The notes under the pieces were generated by a model. The model was not told the DNA's origin, ran no database searches, and saw only the letters and a list, made by a program, of their open reading frames with translations. This document shows positions 25,235 to 38,936 of a stretch of DNA of 64,000 nt, one piece after another; position 1 is the stretch's first letter; each line of letters starts with the position of its first letter. Source of the stretch: Ifrita kowaldi (taxonomy: Eukaryota > Chordata > Aves > Passeriformes > Cinclosomatidae); the NCBI GenBank assembly GCA_013398055.1, contig VZRS01014298.1, positions 5,548 through 69,547 of the forward strand. The letters run 5' to 3'. The position numbers were made by a program, and so were the translations under genes.

Positions 25235-28200
25235 TTCTGAAGCTCAGTGCTTCGGTTGGGCACCCTCATCCCACACTGAGGCGACCAAGCTTCAGTCACC
25301 AGGAGCTGCTGCTGCCAGCCTTGCTCAGCAAGGCCTCACAGGGCATCTCTCTCTTCTCCTGTGAGGCAAAAAGGACCTGGCTACACTGCAGCCATGGATC
25401 AACACCAAAAGAGGGGCCCCAAAGGTGATGGGAGCACTGAGCCTGCCCCAGCCTGAGTTGGGGTCTCTGGCACGGGGTGCTTGATCCCAGGAAACCAGCA
25501 ATTACCTGAGCAGCATTTGGGTGCAGAGAACATGGTTTATACACACGGACCTGAGAGCCTTCAGTGGTTAATTCCCTTCCTGGAATTTCTAAGGAACATA
25601 ATATTTTCTCTGACTATTATCATATTAGCCTGAGAAGGTTTGTGTGCCCCGTCCCAGAGGGTGTCAGGAGCTTAATATTAATTAAATAGCAGGTTTAAGG
25701 TTATTTCTCATAATCACAGCTGTGATTTGAATTATTGCTTGATGATATTCTACTTTGGCCCGCTCACTGCTTTTGATTGATTATTTGCATTTGCTGGTTT
25801 ATACCATCCATGCATTGCTTCAGACAGAGGCATCCTTTTTGATTCTAACTGCATTATATTCTCTGGCCAGATGATGGATTGGAGCTCCCAGCACACCATA
25901 AACACCAGCCCGTCCTTGCCAGCGTGATATGTATCTATATCCCATATTCACTCCTCAGCATATCCTGTATTCAATCATCCTTATATTCATTTCTCCTGAT
26001 ATTATTATTATTATTAGCCTTGGGGAACTTGTTTTATAGGCTATTTAGTTTGAATTAAGCATGTATGCCAGTCATTTCTTGTTTCCAGAAGTGCACAGAT
26101 GATAAATGGTAGGATTTATGCCTGGACTCTGCTTTGGACTAGGTCCCATCTTTATTTATATTTAAGTATTATTACTATTAGGAAAACAACAATGTCTGAA
26201 CCTTCCATGCACACATTCCACAGGCTTGTTAGTGGGCTCATGAGGCACAATTGGAATTGCATTTTCTTTCTACCAACTTTCTGGTTTAATCAAATATGCT
26301 CTCAAGACAACGAGATCATTTGCCATTTTTCCCCCATAGAGCTCACTGCCACTTCCCAAACATAAATTCCTTGACTGATCAAGATATTGATTATATTTCA
26401 ACCACATTTCATCTTCATTTTAAACTGCCTACACATTGAGACCTATTGAAATTTCAATTATGTTTAATTAAACACACTGGGTTATTTAGGAACAGTTGAA
26501 TGTCTAGACAATCTTACTCGGGACAAGTGTTTGACCATCCTTTCTCTGAGCTTTAATGAGACCAAATCAGATAAGAACACCCCGTCAAATGACCACTTGT
26601 GCAAGTTCTGGTGGAATGTTCAGACATATAATCCAAAGTTCCCCCACACTCAGTGCAGCTACGTTAGATTTTGGTGCTTCATCCCCTTCCCACAAGTTCT
26701 GCAGCAAAGCACACTTCAGATGACACAATGCTCAAATTGCTCCCCATTATCCCTCCACTTTCTCATCCCACAAATGAGTCACAGAAATGTCCCTGGGGAT
26801 CTGGGGAGTAGCTGGCATCCCTTGTGATGGGGGAACACGCTGCTGCCTGCTCTCTGCACCCCTTGGAAGCAGCAGTGAGTCACCATGCCCTGTTTTTGGC
26901 CTGGAGCCCACGTTTCCCTCTAACACTGCTGAGATGGGCCAGGCTGCAGACGGACAGCACGAGGGATGTCACTCCCCTGCCCTGCCCCTGGTGACTGCAC
27001 AGGCACAGTGACTTCTCCTCCTGTGAGTCACAATTCAGGGTTCTCTCCATGGGCTTGTGTGATGTTTTTGCTTCAATTTCCAACTCATACCAAAAAAATC
27101 CCCGCATTTACCCCCTTTCTGGAGGCATTTGCTGCACTGTGACAGCCTTTGGCACAGCAGTGTCACACACCATCAGCCAGAGCTACACATTAGTCAGCCC
27201 TGCTCTCCCAGAATAGAAGTGAGCAGCCTGATGCACGCAAGCGGGTTATGAAACTATTTTGTCACATCTGCACTGGGAGATTAAAAGCTGACAAATTATT
27301 ATCATCATGGAAATGGGTTCTCCAGCAAGGTGAAGATTGCAAACAGCTGGGACGCCACCACCAGAGCTGAACACCGTCAAGACTGGCAGATTATCTCCTG
27401 CCTCCATCATTTTTACATATAATTCCAGCTACCTGACCAGAGATTAAAGCAGGGAATCCTAAAATAAGGTACAATTCTGTTTTTCATACAGAAGTTTTCC
27501 TTCAGTATGCAGCTGATGGGATATTTGGGAAGGAAAATCAAACAAAGAAATCATCTCCCTCCAAACCCAGATAGGAAGCAAATCCTCTGTGAGCCAAAAC
27601 AGACAAGAAAAGCATGCACCCACAATCAAAGGCTTTGCCCGGGAATATTACTATGAATTAAGATGATAATTCTTGCTCTCTACAAATCTGTAAGTAGCAC
27701 ATCTAAGCAGAATGAATGCCCAGATGCTGCAGAATGGCTTTAAATCGAGGGAACAAAAAAAGCAGCCAAGCAGCAGCCAGCAATGCAGGCTCTGGTCACC
27801 TGATAGCAGCAGGCATCCCTCCTCCTCACACTGAGAGCCACCCGGGAGCCCATGGTCAGTGCCCTGCAGCCAAACCATCAAGAGATGACTCAGGAATGGC
27901 TTTGAGAGCAGAGGCATCCTTGAGGATAGGACTGCAGGAGGATGAGGCATAACACATTCTCCCCACTTAATCCCTGCCAGTGTAAGCACGTTTCTGATGG
28001 TAGCTTTAAAAAAAGTGAAGTCCTTGAACTGGCAGAGAAGGGAAGTGTGTCCCTGCATGTGTCACATCTGCAGCCTGCCGCAGGTGCTCACACGAGCTCA
28101 GGCCCACGGCCGAGGCAGTGCGTGGGCACTGAGCAGGAGCAGAGGAGGGGATGGGAGCTCGGGATCCATCACTTTTCTGTCTCATTACCCTGCCAGCTGC

Positions 28201-28379
28201 AGCACTCTCATGGAAGGGATACTTGCCCAGAGTCCTGATTCATTGGGTCAGAGAGATCACGGGCTTCAGGACAGGAGGGAGGAAGAAGGCGGGGGTGAAG
28301 GTATTTTTATGCCTGACCTTCCTTAGAAGGTCAGGAGCTGGGGTTTGTTTCTTTGAAGATCCAGGTCTTGGTCTCAGAC
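25235..28379. other. Non-coding interval
   Basis: No gene. (ATT)n at 26000-26016. 27200-27430 has CpGs plus GATA/TAAT words and may be regulatory. Confidence 0.45.
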
Positions 28380-29046
28380 ACAGCCTTAAAGTGCTGCAGC
28401 ACTGAGAGAGAGCTCCATGCTGGGGCAGGCTCCTGGCAGGACCTGTGGCCCCACGGAGAGAGGAGCCCATGCTGGGGCAGGACTTGTGACTCTGAGAGGG
28501 TTTGGGCAGGAGCAGCCGGTTCCTGAAGGGCTGCACCCCGTGGGAAACCCACACTGCAGCAGCTCCTGGAGAACTGCAGCCTGTGGGAAAGCCCAACACT
28601 GGAGAAGCCCATGGAGAGCTGTGAGAGGGACACCGTGCTGGAGCAGCAGAGGATTGTGAGGAGCCCTCCCCTGAGAAGGAAGGAGCAGCAGAGACAGTGT
28701 GTGATGAACTGACCACAACCCCACTCCCTGTCCCACCGTGGGGAGGAGGGAAAGAATGCAGGAGTGAAGCTGAGCCCAGGAAAAAAGAGGGGGTGGAGGG
28801 AAGGTATTTTTAGGATTTGTTTGTGTTTGCCATTACTCTGATTTTGTTGGTAATAAACTGAACTAATTTTCCTGAGTCAAGTCCGTGTTGCCTGCAGTGG
28901 TAATGGGTGAGAGATCTCTCCCTGCCCTGATCTCAACCCATGAGCCTTTTGCTGTGTCTTCTCTCCCCTGCCCAGCTGAGGAGGGCAGTGATGGAGCAAC
29001 TTTGGGTGCCATCTGGCAGCCAGCCAGGCTCAACCCACCCCAGCTC
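28380..29046 (+). mobile_element. Solitary LTR of an avian endogenous retrovirus
   Basis: The 3' half is characteristic: CCTGAGAAGGAAGGAGCAGC, TGTGTGATGAACTGACCACA, GGTATTTTTAGGATTTGT, the polyadenylation signal in GGTAATAAACTGAAC (28851-28865), then AATGGGTGAGAGATCTCTCC and CAACCCATGAGCCTTTTGCT. No gag, pol or env coding region is attached on either side, so this is a recombined solo LTR. The 5' border is approximate and may lie further upstream. The long minus-strand open frames inside it are not genes. Confidence 0.8.
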
Positions 29047-32029
29047 ACACCATTATTCACACAACCTCTGGGGACGGCGTCACCTGCAGCTCCAGTGTCA
29101 CCCCAACCACCACTGAAGCCGGTTTCAAATGAGAAATTCCACAGGGAAGTCCATCAACAGGCAAAAGACCCCAAGATTTTGGTGCAGCTCTTCCTGCCAA
29201 GCTGGAGGAGGGGAAGGTCAGTGTGGGAAGCCTGTTCAGAAACTGTTCATCTCCCCAGGCCCTGCAGCCTGCACTTGTGAGATTTATTTAAAGTACCCAG
29301 ATACAGAAAACAGCTCATGAATTCCATGGGGCTCACAGTGTGAGCTTCTAATAAGTGAGCACTCAGGAACATTAATGAAAAAGTTAGGACTTTTAAATAA
29401 GCATTCAAGCTGAGCACCTGATTTATAAATATTCTGTTTAACCAAAATAAAAGCAGAAGCAGCTCATCTCCTTGGCCAGCCACAGCCCAACTTCCAGCTG
29501 GGTGGGAACGACAGGGACAAGCTCCCTGCTCAATTACTCACAGAAGTTATCCAACAGATATGTCTGTTGAGTTAGATAACACTTTAATCAAGCCAAATAT
29601 TTTGATTATCCAGGAAAAATCCACCCAACTTCATGCTCCACAGAGAGAAGGGGGTGTCTTTGTACCAGGAGTAATCTGAAAGGAAACTTCACCAACAGAA
29701 ATCAATTTTCCAATATCCATGTACTAACACCAGTCTGAGTACTCCAGCTTTTTGAAGCTTATTTACATTTTGAACCTGCTGCCCTGAACATGGAATATGC
29801 AGAAGAAAAGCCCTTCCTGAGCTGTAGAGACCAAAGTTCCCATAAGAAGAGCAGGATACAAAGCAGAGCAATTCAGTTCAGTTCTTCTGCATGTTCTGTG
29901 TTTCAAAGGGAGATAATAAAGCCTAAACCCACCAAAATCTCTGCCTGAATACCCACTGAGGGAAGCAGGAGATAGGTGAATGTTGCTACACATTCCACTT
30001 GACCTGCTCAGTGTCCCACGTGGTTTGTAAAAGGTGTTTTCAACAAATACTATTAACTCACTTTGTTTCCTACAAGGTACTGATTTCCAATATTTTTAAC
30101 AAGTCCTTTGAAGCACTCTGTGATGTTTGTATTTATTGCTTGAGTAGATTGGAGGTCTCAGGTGCAAAAACCTGCCTGGGGCTACGTGTCTCCTTCCACC
30201 ATGGACTTGATTACAGGGAAAATCCAGACCAATACGTAGAAGAACAATTTTACTGTTACAAGAAAACAGTTTGGATGAAAGAGGATCAGAATTTTCTCCC
30301 TTTTGCCATATATAGCTCCAAATTTTCTCTTGCTCTCAGTAGTTCAGCAGGGAAATATTGGTTATAAGAAGGATTTGTTTTTCAAATGAGCCTTTAATTT
30401 GTCAGACCCAAGAGCCACACGATTCTCTGTGCTCCTGTCTGAATGTGCCTGTGTCCTTTGAGCTCCCTTCCACACAAAATCTGCCACTCTGCCTTATTTG
30501 TTATTGACCCATCACAGTTTGGAAACACAGTTTAAAATAAATGAGCCTGAATGCCACGACCGTGGAGTTATTAAACTGCCTGGCATTGAGGAAATTGCTT
30601 TTCATAAACATCCTGAGCTCCTATGGCTTTTTTTTCCTAAAGTGCTTAATACAGTGAGAGCCCAAGTTAATCTGAATCAGTCTTCAAACTGAACTGTTAA
30701 TAAGAAGGGAAGATGTATTATTGTTCAATATTGAAAGGCTGAAGCCAGAGGACAGAGCAGAGAAAGGAGTTTTCCATGTACCAATAATATTCTTTGTACT
30801 TGCTGTCACTTGATGCACAAGCTGATCAGTGACAGAAAATGCCTCCACATTCTCAGCAGGTGAGGCCACACAGAGGATGTTCATTCAATCTCTCCTCATC
30901 ACAGATCCCAAATCCCAATGCCAGTACCAGCACCCTCCTCTGCTGCCTGCTCACCCTGGCAGTACAGACAATAACAGGGGAGCAAAGAATAAAACAGCAA
31001 TTTCCACATTACTGTGTGGAACCAACAAATACCCTGTAGCTGTTAATTCCCTGTTAATCTTTCCATCTGGGAGCACCCTGGCATGCCCTGTCTGTCCCAG
31101 GCACCAGAGAAGAGTGCACAAGGGTAGGTACAAGTCCACACAAGTTTTTGGAAAGCCAGATACATCATTCAGATCAATGGCACATGGAGAATGTGAATCC
31201 CTCTACACAGCTACCAAATCTAGACAGATCCATTAGGGACGCCCTCATGACGTCTGGGCATCCCAGCTCCTCTGCCAGGGCAGACTGACTCTCCCCCACT
31301 GCTCTTACTGCACAACACACACCAAAACTGAAGTTTGGAAAAGCTCTTTGAGCCCTTTCTGTGTGAAACAGCCAGAGCTCCAGCAGGACAGGGAGACCAC
31401 AGGCTGCCCTGCCCTACCTGCACACTTGGCAATCCCACTCAGAGCTGGGATTTGTTTCTTACTTGCACTATATAATCATGCTGCCCTTCAAAACAGACCT
31501 GGGCAACCTCTGTTTGCCTCAATCTCGACATCTCAGTGTCCAGACAAAAGCAGATTGATGAATCTCTTGGCTATCATTACATCCATTGCTCCCTCGCAGC
31601 CTCACAGGTACTGCAGGTTTGTAGTTCCTCTGAAGTCTGACCAGGGGATGCAGCAGCAGAACCACGCCTTTTCTGCACTTTACTCTCTGAACAGGGCTCA
31701 GAGGAGACGGACCATGATCCCCCTCCTCACCTGCAGTAACCAATGTGGTGCCAAGGAGGGCTCCCTGGGGATGCCTTTACATCAGGCTAGAAAAGGGTAG
31801 TGAAATTTCCAGTACTCATCCCATTTCAACCCCAGCAGGACAAAGGGATGAAAACCGGCACTGAAAACCCAAACAAAACCTGGATTGCCTTCGGTTCATC
31901 TACCTTGTGAGTTTGCACCCACACGATGCTAAAACAAGGCCAACACCAGCTGCCATCTCTTTAAGAGATGTTAAACTTAAGTGAATCCTCCATCAGCAAT
32001 GAATTCCTGTTTGAAATGCCTCTAAATTG
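29047..32029. other. Non-coding interval
   Basis: No gene or certain repeat recognised. Short open frames only. Confidence 0.45.
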
Positions 32030-32215
32030 AGGAAAATGAGTATTTCTTTTTCCGGCGGAGCAGCGGCCCGGTCCCCCAGTCGGGGTTGCTACGCAACCGC
32101 CTCCTGCACATGGCTGATAACACTCCCGGCATTATTTCCCCGCCTGACTGCGCCGTCAGAACAAAGCCCGGCTAATGAAGCTCTCAGATGCTCCTGGCTC
32201 TGCCTTTGACGGTTC
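32030..32215. promoter_or_regulatory. Candidate enhancer with an RFX-type palindrome
   Basis: A compact CpG-rich stretch in CpG-poor DNA. It centres on a perfect inverted repeat GGTTGC-TAC-GCAACC (32084-32098), close to the X-box bound by RFX factors (consensus GTTGCCATGGCAAC). Further CpGs and TAATGA/GGCTAATGAA words follow. Confidence 0.38.
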
Positions 32216-32805
32216 AACACGGGTTTTCCCTGCTCCTATGTGACAGTCACAGCAGCGACTGGCTGTCCCTTCCAGCCAGGGGTGCTCTGGAGCGGGATGG
32301 AGGAGGTACCCAGTGGAGAGCCATGGACAGCGCTGGGGAAGAGCAGAGCAGCCCCCAAAATGGAGAGCAGCCACGCCTGCCACAGAAGCGGGCAGTGATG
32401 ACCAAGCCCTCTGAAATGCTGAGCCATCAGCGTTACAGGTCAAGCCAGACACTCTCTGGCTCCCATTTATCCATCTGCCCTAACACCCTTAGCACACCTC
32501 ACTGCTGCCTGCAGGTGTGGGGACAGCGAGGATGAACTTCCTCTGGCCTGTACAAAAAGGGCCAGAATGAAGACAACTCTTCACGTTAAGCAGTTCGGTG
32601 CCTTGAAGCACTTACAGGTTATTTTTTTAACAATCTGTTGAAATAAATGTGACTGTGACAGCCTCACACAGCACGTTGGGCAAACCTAGGTGAGCTGGCA
32701 TGGCAAGAACAACCACTGCTGGCAGGGGCACCAGCTTCATCCTCCTGAAAGACCCGAGGCTGAAACAGAGCCATTTTGTAGTGCTACCTCCACACACCTT
32801 GTGAG

Positions 32806-33098
32806 CCCTGCCAGGGATGGTGATTCCACCACTTCCCTGGGCAGCCTGTTCCAGTCTTTCAGTGAAGAAATTTTTCCTATTCCCCAATTTAAACTTCCTC
32901 TGACACAACTTGAGGCCATTTCCTTTTATTTTGTCACTTGTTACCAGGGAGAATAGACCCATTCCCACCTGGCTACTTCCTATCCAGTAGTTGTAAAGAG
33001 GGGAAAGGTGCCCCCAGCCTCCTTTTCTCCAGGCTGAGCACCACCAGCTCCCTCAGCTGCTCCCCATATTGTGCTCCAGACCCTTCCCCAGCTGTAGC
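32806..33098 (-). mobile_element. CR1 retroposon, reverse orientation
   Basis: Reversed CR1 3' region: TGGGCAGCCTGTTCCAGTCT, TTCCTATTCCCCAATTTAAA and TTTTCTCCAGGCTGAGCACC. It lacks the terminal tail. Confidence 0.9.
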
Positions 33099-33879
33099 AG
33101 ATGTACCCTTTACCAGCTCATTTCCCAGGAGGGCAGAACACAGTAACACAGAGCATTTCCTGGGCCCTCCAGCACCTCATCTCCTCCATGGGATCACCCT
33201 CCATACACGAGTGGATGTGACACGATGCTGGCGTGGCCAGGCAGGGAGGGTGGGTGACAGCACATGCAGTGCCAGCTTGCCAGAGAGCACAAACACACCG
33301 CAAAAGCTTCAAGAGGGACAAATTCCTGCGGCCAAATGCTTTTTAGACAACACATGGCTCCGAAAGAAGAGCAGGGGACAAGCGTTTCTCACACCAGAGA
33401 GCTGAGAGGATTCCTGGGGCTAAAAGCACAGATACCTTCAGACAGCAAAGTAACACGAAGAGCAGCTGCTGGGGGGTTGGAGAAGGCAACATCTACCCAG
33501 CTAAAGACAACCTGAGGAATCAACCTTACTCTTAGAGACATTAATTCTGCAAACAACCTGCTAAGAGTCACAAGTGTGCCCAGCACCCCGGGAATTCACC
33601 CCAGCCCTGCTCGAGGGGGAGGTTTATAACCAAACAACCCACCTGGCTGCTCACCCGCCGACTCTGCCTCGCCGGGCTGAGCTGAACAAAGTGCAGCGTG
33701 GGCGCTTTTTGTTGGAGACAAAATTGCCTAACAAGAGACAATTATGTGACATTACCATTGAAAGCAGTGTGTGACAAAAAAAGCTCTGAGCCTGTGTATC
33801 CTGAGGTCTGCGAACCCCTTTCTCTACTTCTGTGCTAAATAGGTCTCATTTAGCCCGTTTGTTCTGTCCCAGCCAGGCA

Positions 33880-34210
33880 AAGTGAAAGTAGGGTTGATCG
33901 ATTTGTTAATTACAGTAATTTTACCTTAAATAGAGACAGCTGAGTGTTCATCAAGTCACAACTCCGCCTGTTACCGAGAGCCCTACCCCCTGCTCAATAA
34001 TTAGGGATAATAAGTGGCTCATAATAGATGCAACCCACAACAACACGCTCCGAGAGCGCGGCGCAGAATCAGGCGGGCTATTAGGGAGCCCCTAGGTCTA
34101 TTTCTCCTTTTGAAGGAAACAATGTAAAATCTTTAATTGTCTCTCTCGAAACCCTGAGACAGCTCTACCAGTTTGTTATAAGTAAAAGGCAATTATTCCA
34201 CTTTGTGGCT
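33880..34210. promoter_or_regulatory. Candidate enhancer block
   Basis: AT-rich homeodomain-type words (TTAATTACAGTAATT, CAATAATTAGGGATAATAAG) flank a CpG cluster with the inverted repeat CGCTC-CGA-GAGCG (34046-34058). This mix is typical of developmental enhancers, but conservation is untested. Confidence 0.35.
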
Positions 34211-37200
34211 GCTCTTGTGTCCAGAGAAGGCTTAGCCAGACTCATCAGGGCAGGTAAGAGTGACTCTCTCCTCCTGTACTGACTGGGCACATACAAAAAG
34301 CTGAGGTGGGAGGTAACACCAGCGGGTTATGGATAACCACACTCCTTGGGAGTTTTAAAACTCTGGGTAAGGCTTAAAAGATTAAGTTTCAACACAAGTC
34401 ACAAGCAGTCCGTGCTCAGCTTGAAGCTTCCATCCACTCACATGGACAAACAAGGAGTATATTCAGTACTGAGGGCTCACCTCACCCTTCCAGCACAGAA
34501 AGGGCATGCTGGCAGAAGCTGGAAGCAAGGGAAAACCAACCTTTCATCCTCATCCTGCACAGGACGGGGAATTTCTGAAGCAGGTTTCTACTACAGCCTG
34601 CCAGGAGCAAGGTTTGGGATGAGTGAGGAGAGGGCAGCAGAGCTCGTGTGCATCTGTGTCTCTTCCAAACCCTGAAAAACAAACAAAACGGCACACAACC
34701 CACACAGGGACACTCACACCCTCCGTTTCTGTGGGGTTTCTTCCTCTTTTCCTGCTTTACCCCCTAGGTAATTACCCCTACAACTTCACTAGGCAGAAAG
34801 TGCAGACAGCCAAGGCCACCACAGAGATGAAAACATCACCACTTCAGATTCCCTTCCAAAGACTAAGGAGAAAAGGAATACCTTCCTCCACTCCCATTCT
34901 TCGGGTCAGCCCCGGCCAGGGCTAGATAACAGAGTTTGGTGTGGAGGGAAAGGCTTCAACCCCTTGAGCTCCCTGGATCCTGCCAGGTGCAGGTGTTGGG
35001 GAGAAGGACTTTGGCAGGGGAGGTCCCCATTCCTCACTGTCCTGGGAAGGACAACCAACACAAAGCTGCTCTGACAAAGGGTGTTTGCCACCACAAACAG
35101 CAACAAAAAAAGCATACAAACCTGAGATTGGAGGGACTAGAGACTGCCCAGGCCATTTCCCAGCTGGTAAATCAGTGCAGCTGCACACTTTCTTTTCCAG
35201 TGACTTAAAATATTGAACTTCAGCCTCTATTTCTCCCCCACAAGGTGAAGGCATGTGCAGCCCTCATGTGCACACAAGAGCAAACTGGATTTGGAGAGTT
35301 CCATTCTTTCACCATGCAAAACCACAGATGCTATTTGTCTTGTTTCCAGCACTGGGGAGTGCATGGGGGTAAAGAAATCAATTTAATCAAATGCAGTTGT
35401 ATTTTATTTACAACAATACTTGCTGACACTTACTTTGCTCCAGAGGAAGTGCATTTACTTGTGGCATTTCCCTCCAAGAGCTGAAGCTTCACTTGCTCTG
35501 GTGAAGACTCTGTATTTTTGCAAATACGTTTTTCTAAGGCAAACTACTCTTTTTTAAAAGTTGCTATTATTATTATTATTATTATTTGGATATTTCAGTT
35601 CCACTTCATCCACAGCATTTGCAAGATTCTTTTATGCTCTGTCCCTTATCTCACCACAACATACAGTTGCATTCAGAATAAATCCCGGGCTTCTGTTCTG
35701 AGCAGGGGAGAGCTGTGTAATGATCAATCACCAAAGCCCTTCGGGATGGGAGAGATTAGCACTTTGATACCACTGAAGATGAATGAGTAGAATGAGTTTG
35801 ATAAACTGGTGTTTTCCTCAGATAATTGCTCTGGAAGCTTTTTGAAGCTGCTTGGATCCTCCTCCCCCCTTTTTTTTTTTTTGTGTCTGGGTAGGAGAGC
35901 AAGCCCTGCTTTTCCACCATCACTGCTGGGCAGGCTGCTGCACTGTTTCTAAACAGTTCACACTGGATCCATGCCATGTTTCATCACTATTGAACACTAA
36001 AGTCTCAGTTATGATTTAACCAAACATCCAGACGGGTTCCTGTTATTCTTGGCCAGTGTGGCTGGTCCAGCACCCAAGGCACTGAGCAGGGCTCAGCTGA
36101 GCAGGACTGAGGGGATGGGACAGGGATTTCTCATGGGCTATGGACACATTTCCTCATGCTCAGATCTTGAACAACTGCTCCTCTTCCTTCAGAAGTCACT
36201 AATCCTTGGTGCTCTCCTTCAGCTCCCATCCACCTTTCTCTGGGCTTTTTATACCCAACACCAACCTCCTCTTCCTCCTCCTGGATCATCCTTTTGCAGC
36301 AATCCCACAGGATCAGCCCAAGAGGAACTTCTGAAGCTGTAACACAAAACTCTGGCCCAGCTCACTCAGACGCCCCCAGGTACAGCCCCCTCCAGGCACA
36401 AGGTGAGTCCTGCTGCATTCACAGATGTGGTGCCATTTAACTTGTTCTCAAGCACTAATGAAAATGGAGCCAAGAGATTTTACTGTACTTTTATTGCTTC
36501 ACGGAATAAATGGAATTTAAATACGGAATTAAAAATTTGTAAAAAATAAATGGTATTAAAAGCCAGCCTTCAGAAGTGGGTTGCACATCAGTGACTGAAA
36601 AATTTACACTTACTTCTTGATACAAAGATAGGAAAAAAAAATTTAAAAGCATATCCATCATCTGAAAAAAGTTGGTTTGGTTTTTTTTTTTACATTTCCT
36701 CTCATATTGAAGACCTGATATTTGTCTCACAAGAATCTCCCACTAACCTTGTTTTTCACAGCACTGATTCACATTGTTTGGTGTTCAAAAAGCCCCACTC
36801 ATCTGTAGTTCACAGCAGCAGTGATGTTGTCCTGACCCCTCAGTAGATATGGACAGAATGTTTAATAAACCAGCATATGAGGGGTGGGAAAAATGCAGCA
36901 TTGGGTGATCTGCAGGGTGCAATTCAGCTTGTAAAGGATCTCTGAGCTCACACCAATACCTTTATGGGTTGGGTATTTCTCAGGGTACCACATCTCTGGC
37001 ATTTGCTCTGTGCAATCTTTACTCCATCACTGCCACAAAGAATTCCAGAAGGGGTGCTCTGTAGGTACCTCTGGTTTTTAATGCCCTGTTTTAAAGCAGC
37101 TTGATCTTTCCAGAGACACAAATCACCCATCCTCAAGGGAAAGAATCAGGCTCTTTCAGGCACAATTTAGGCCCTGTAAAAGAGGCACCCCAAGAGTTGT

Positions 37201-38936
37201 TGACATCTGGGTCAGGGGTGGGAGGTTCTATTACAGGTTTTTAAGAAGACGTCTGTGAATGTGATCCAACCAGTCAATGCATCTACATCATCTCACCCAA
37301 AAAGAATAGACAGACTCCCTAATATATGGATAATTTTAAGATATCAGCACCACTCACGCAGTATTCACAACAAGCTGGAAAGAATACAGACTGTGGCTCA
37401 CCTGCTCCTCAAGGGTCTTAACCACCAAGAGGATTTAACCACACAGACAGACTAATCACAGAGGGAAGCACCTTTGCAACAGAATCTAAGAGTCTGAGAT
37501 AATGAATAAGGAAAGCTACACATCATCCTGGGGAGGAAAAATAAGGAGAGGAGGGAAAATTCAGATTGCAGTGGAAAAACTCCTTTGACAAAAGAAATAA
37601 TACTGGAGATTGTCACTAGTGCAGCTAGGATTTGGCAAATTCAATACTTTGAGTATACACTTGCAGGGCAGCCCTGCTTCTGCCACAGGAATAAATATCC
37701 AACTGTGTTTAAAAACAGGATTTAGAGAAAGATCTCCAGATTTCCAGACAGGCTGAGTGTTCTACCCCGACACTGCACAGTGGGGTCCCTCACGTGAGGT
37801 ATTTCAGCATCACCACAGAGGAAAGCAGCACTTCTGCACTCCTCTCCACAGGCACAGTCCTCTGGGAGCCGAGGCTGGGTGATGATGATGATGATGAAGA
37901 TGATGCAGCAGCAAGGTGTGAGTGTTCTCTCTCCTCAGCCCCTCCAGCCCACAGTGGCCACTCTGTGCTGAGTGGGATGGAAATGTGCAGCCAGAGCAGT
38001 AAGGGCTCAGCTCAGTTCAGCCACCTCACATCTCAGGGGAGGTTTGTTGACTTTTGAACAAACACATTCACACAGAATCTCCCACAAAGAAGTTCTGTTC
38101 ACGTGGCCAGGTCAGATTACCAACCTCACAGCAATTTCAGGATATTTCCTCCATTGTCTGTTGATATATAGGTTGTCCATCAAAACAAATGCATGTTTTA
38201 CCCTCATCAGGGGCAATTTGGGTTTGCATTACCAGCAGAGCTGCATGGGACAGGCATCTCTCCTGTCACACTGCACATCTGAAAGGCTGCTGTATTTCCC
38301 ATACCTTTTTCCAAGGAAAGTTATTCTCTTGTGTTGCATGTAGGTATTTAACTGCAGACATGAAATACAGGATGTTGGCATCACATCCTATCTGGCCTTT
38401 TTGGAAACATCCTTTTTCAGTCTTTAAAGAACATAACAGGAGCTTAATAGTGAAGCCCAGCATCACAAACTCTTCTGGTGGTGTGCCACAGGCACCCAGG
38501 GGTCTCACCAAAGGGATGTCCTTGTACCACTGCAGCATTTGACTGTCGCTTCTCCAAAAGAAAGAGCAAATCCAGAACACACAAATGCTTTCTACCCTAT
38601 TCAAGATGATCTTTCTTCTCTTCCATTCCACCTGTGTTGCACAACCACTGCAGCTTTGCCTTCAGGGTTTGTTTTGGGGGGGTATTTTGTTTAGGAGCAG
38701 TCATTCCCCCTGCAAACTCTGCTGCACAATGATAATTGCTGCTTGTTTCCAACACCCCTGTGAGCACAGAAGCTACTCACTGTGCTCTCACTGCCAGCTG
38801 CCATGGGAGCAGTTAATAAAGGTGCTTTTCCTTCAAAGAAACAAGCAGTGTCTGCTCTGACACTACAACAGGAAAGTCTCTATTTCCACACCTTCCAAAA
38901 ACTGCAAGCAAGTGCTTTGTTTTGCTCATGCGTTCC
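34211..38936. other. Non-coding interval, includes the ARHGAP40 3' untranslated region
   Basis: The 3' UTR of ARHGAP40 must start at 38936 and run leftwards; its end is unknown. (ATT)n at 35565-35587 and (GAT)n at 37880-37905. A 121-codon minus-strand open frame at 38266-38631 falls in the presumed 3' UTR and shows no family features. Confidence 0.45.

Noticed and set aside
28240..28716. 158-codon minus-strand open frame
   Set aside because: Lies largely inside the retroviral LTR, on its antisense strand.
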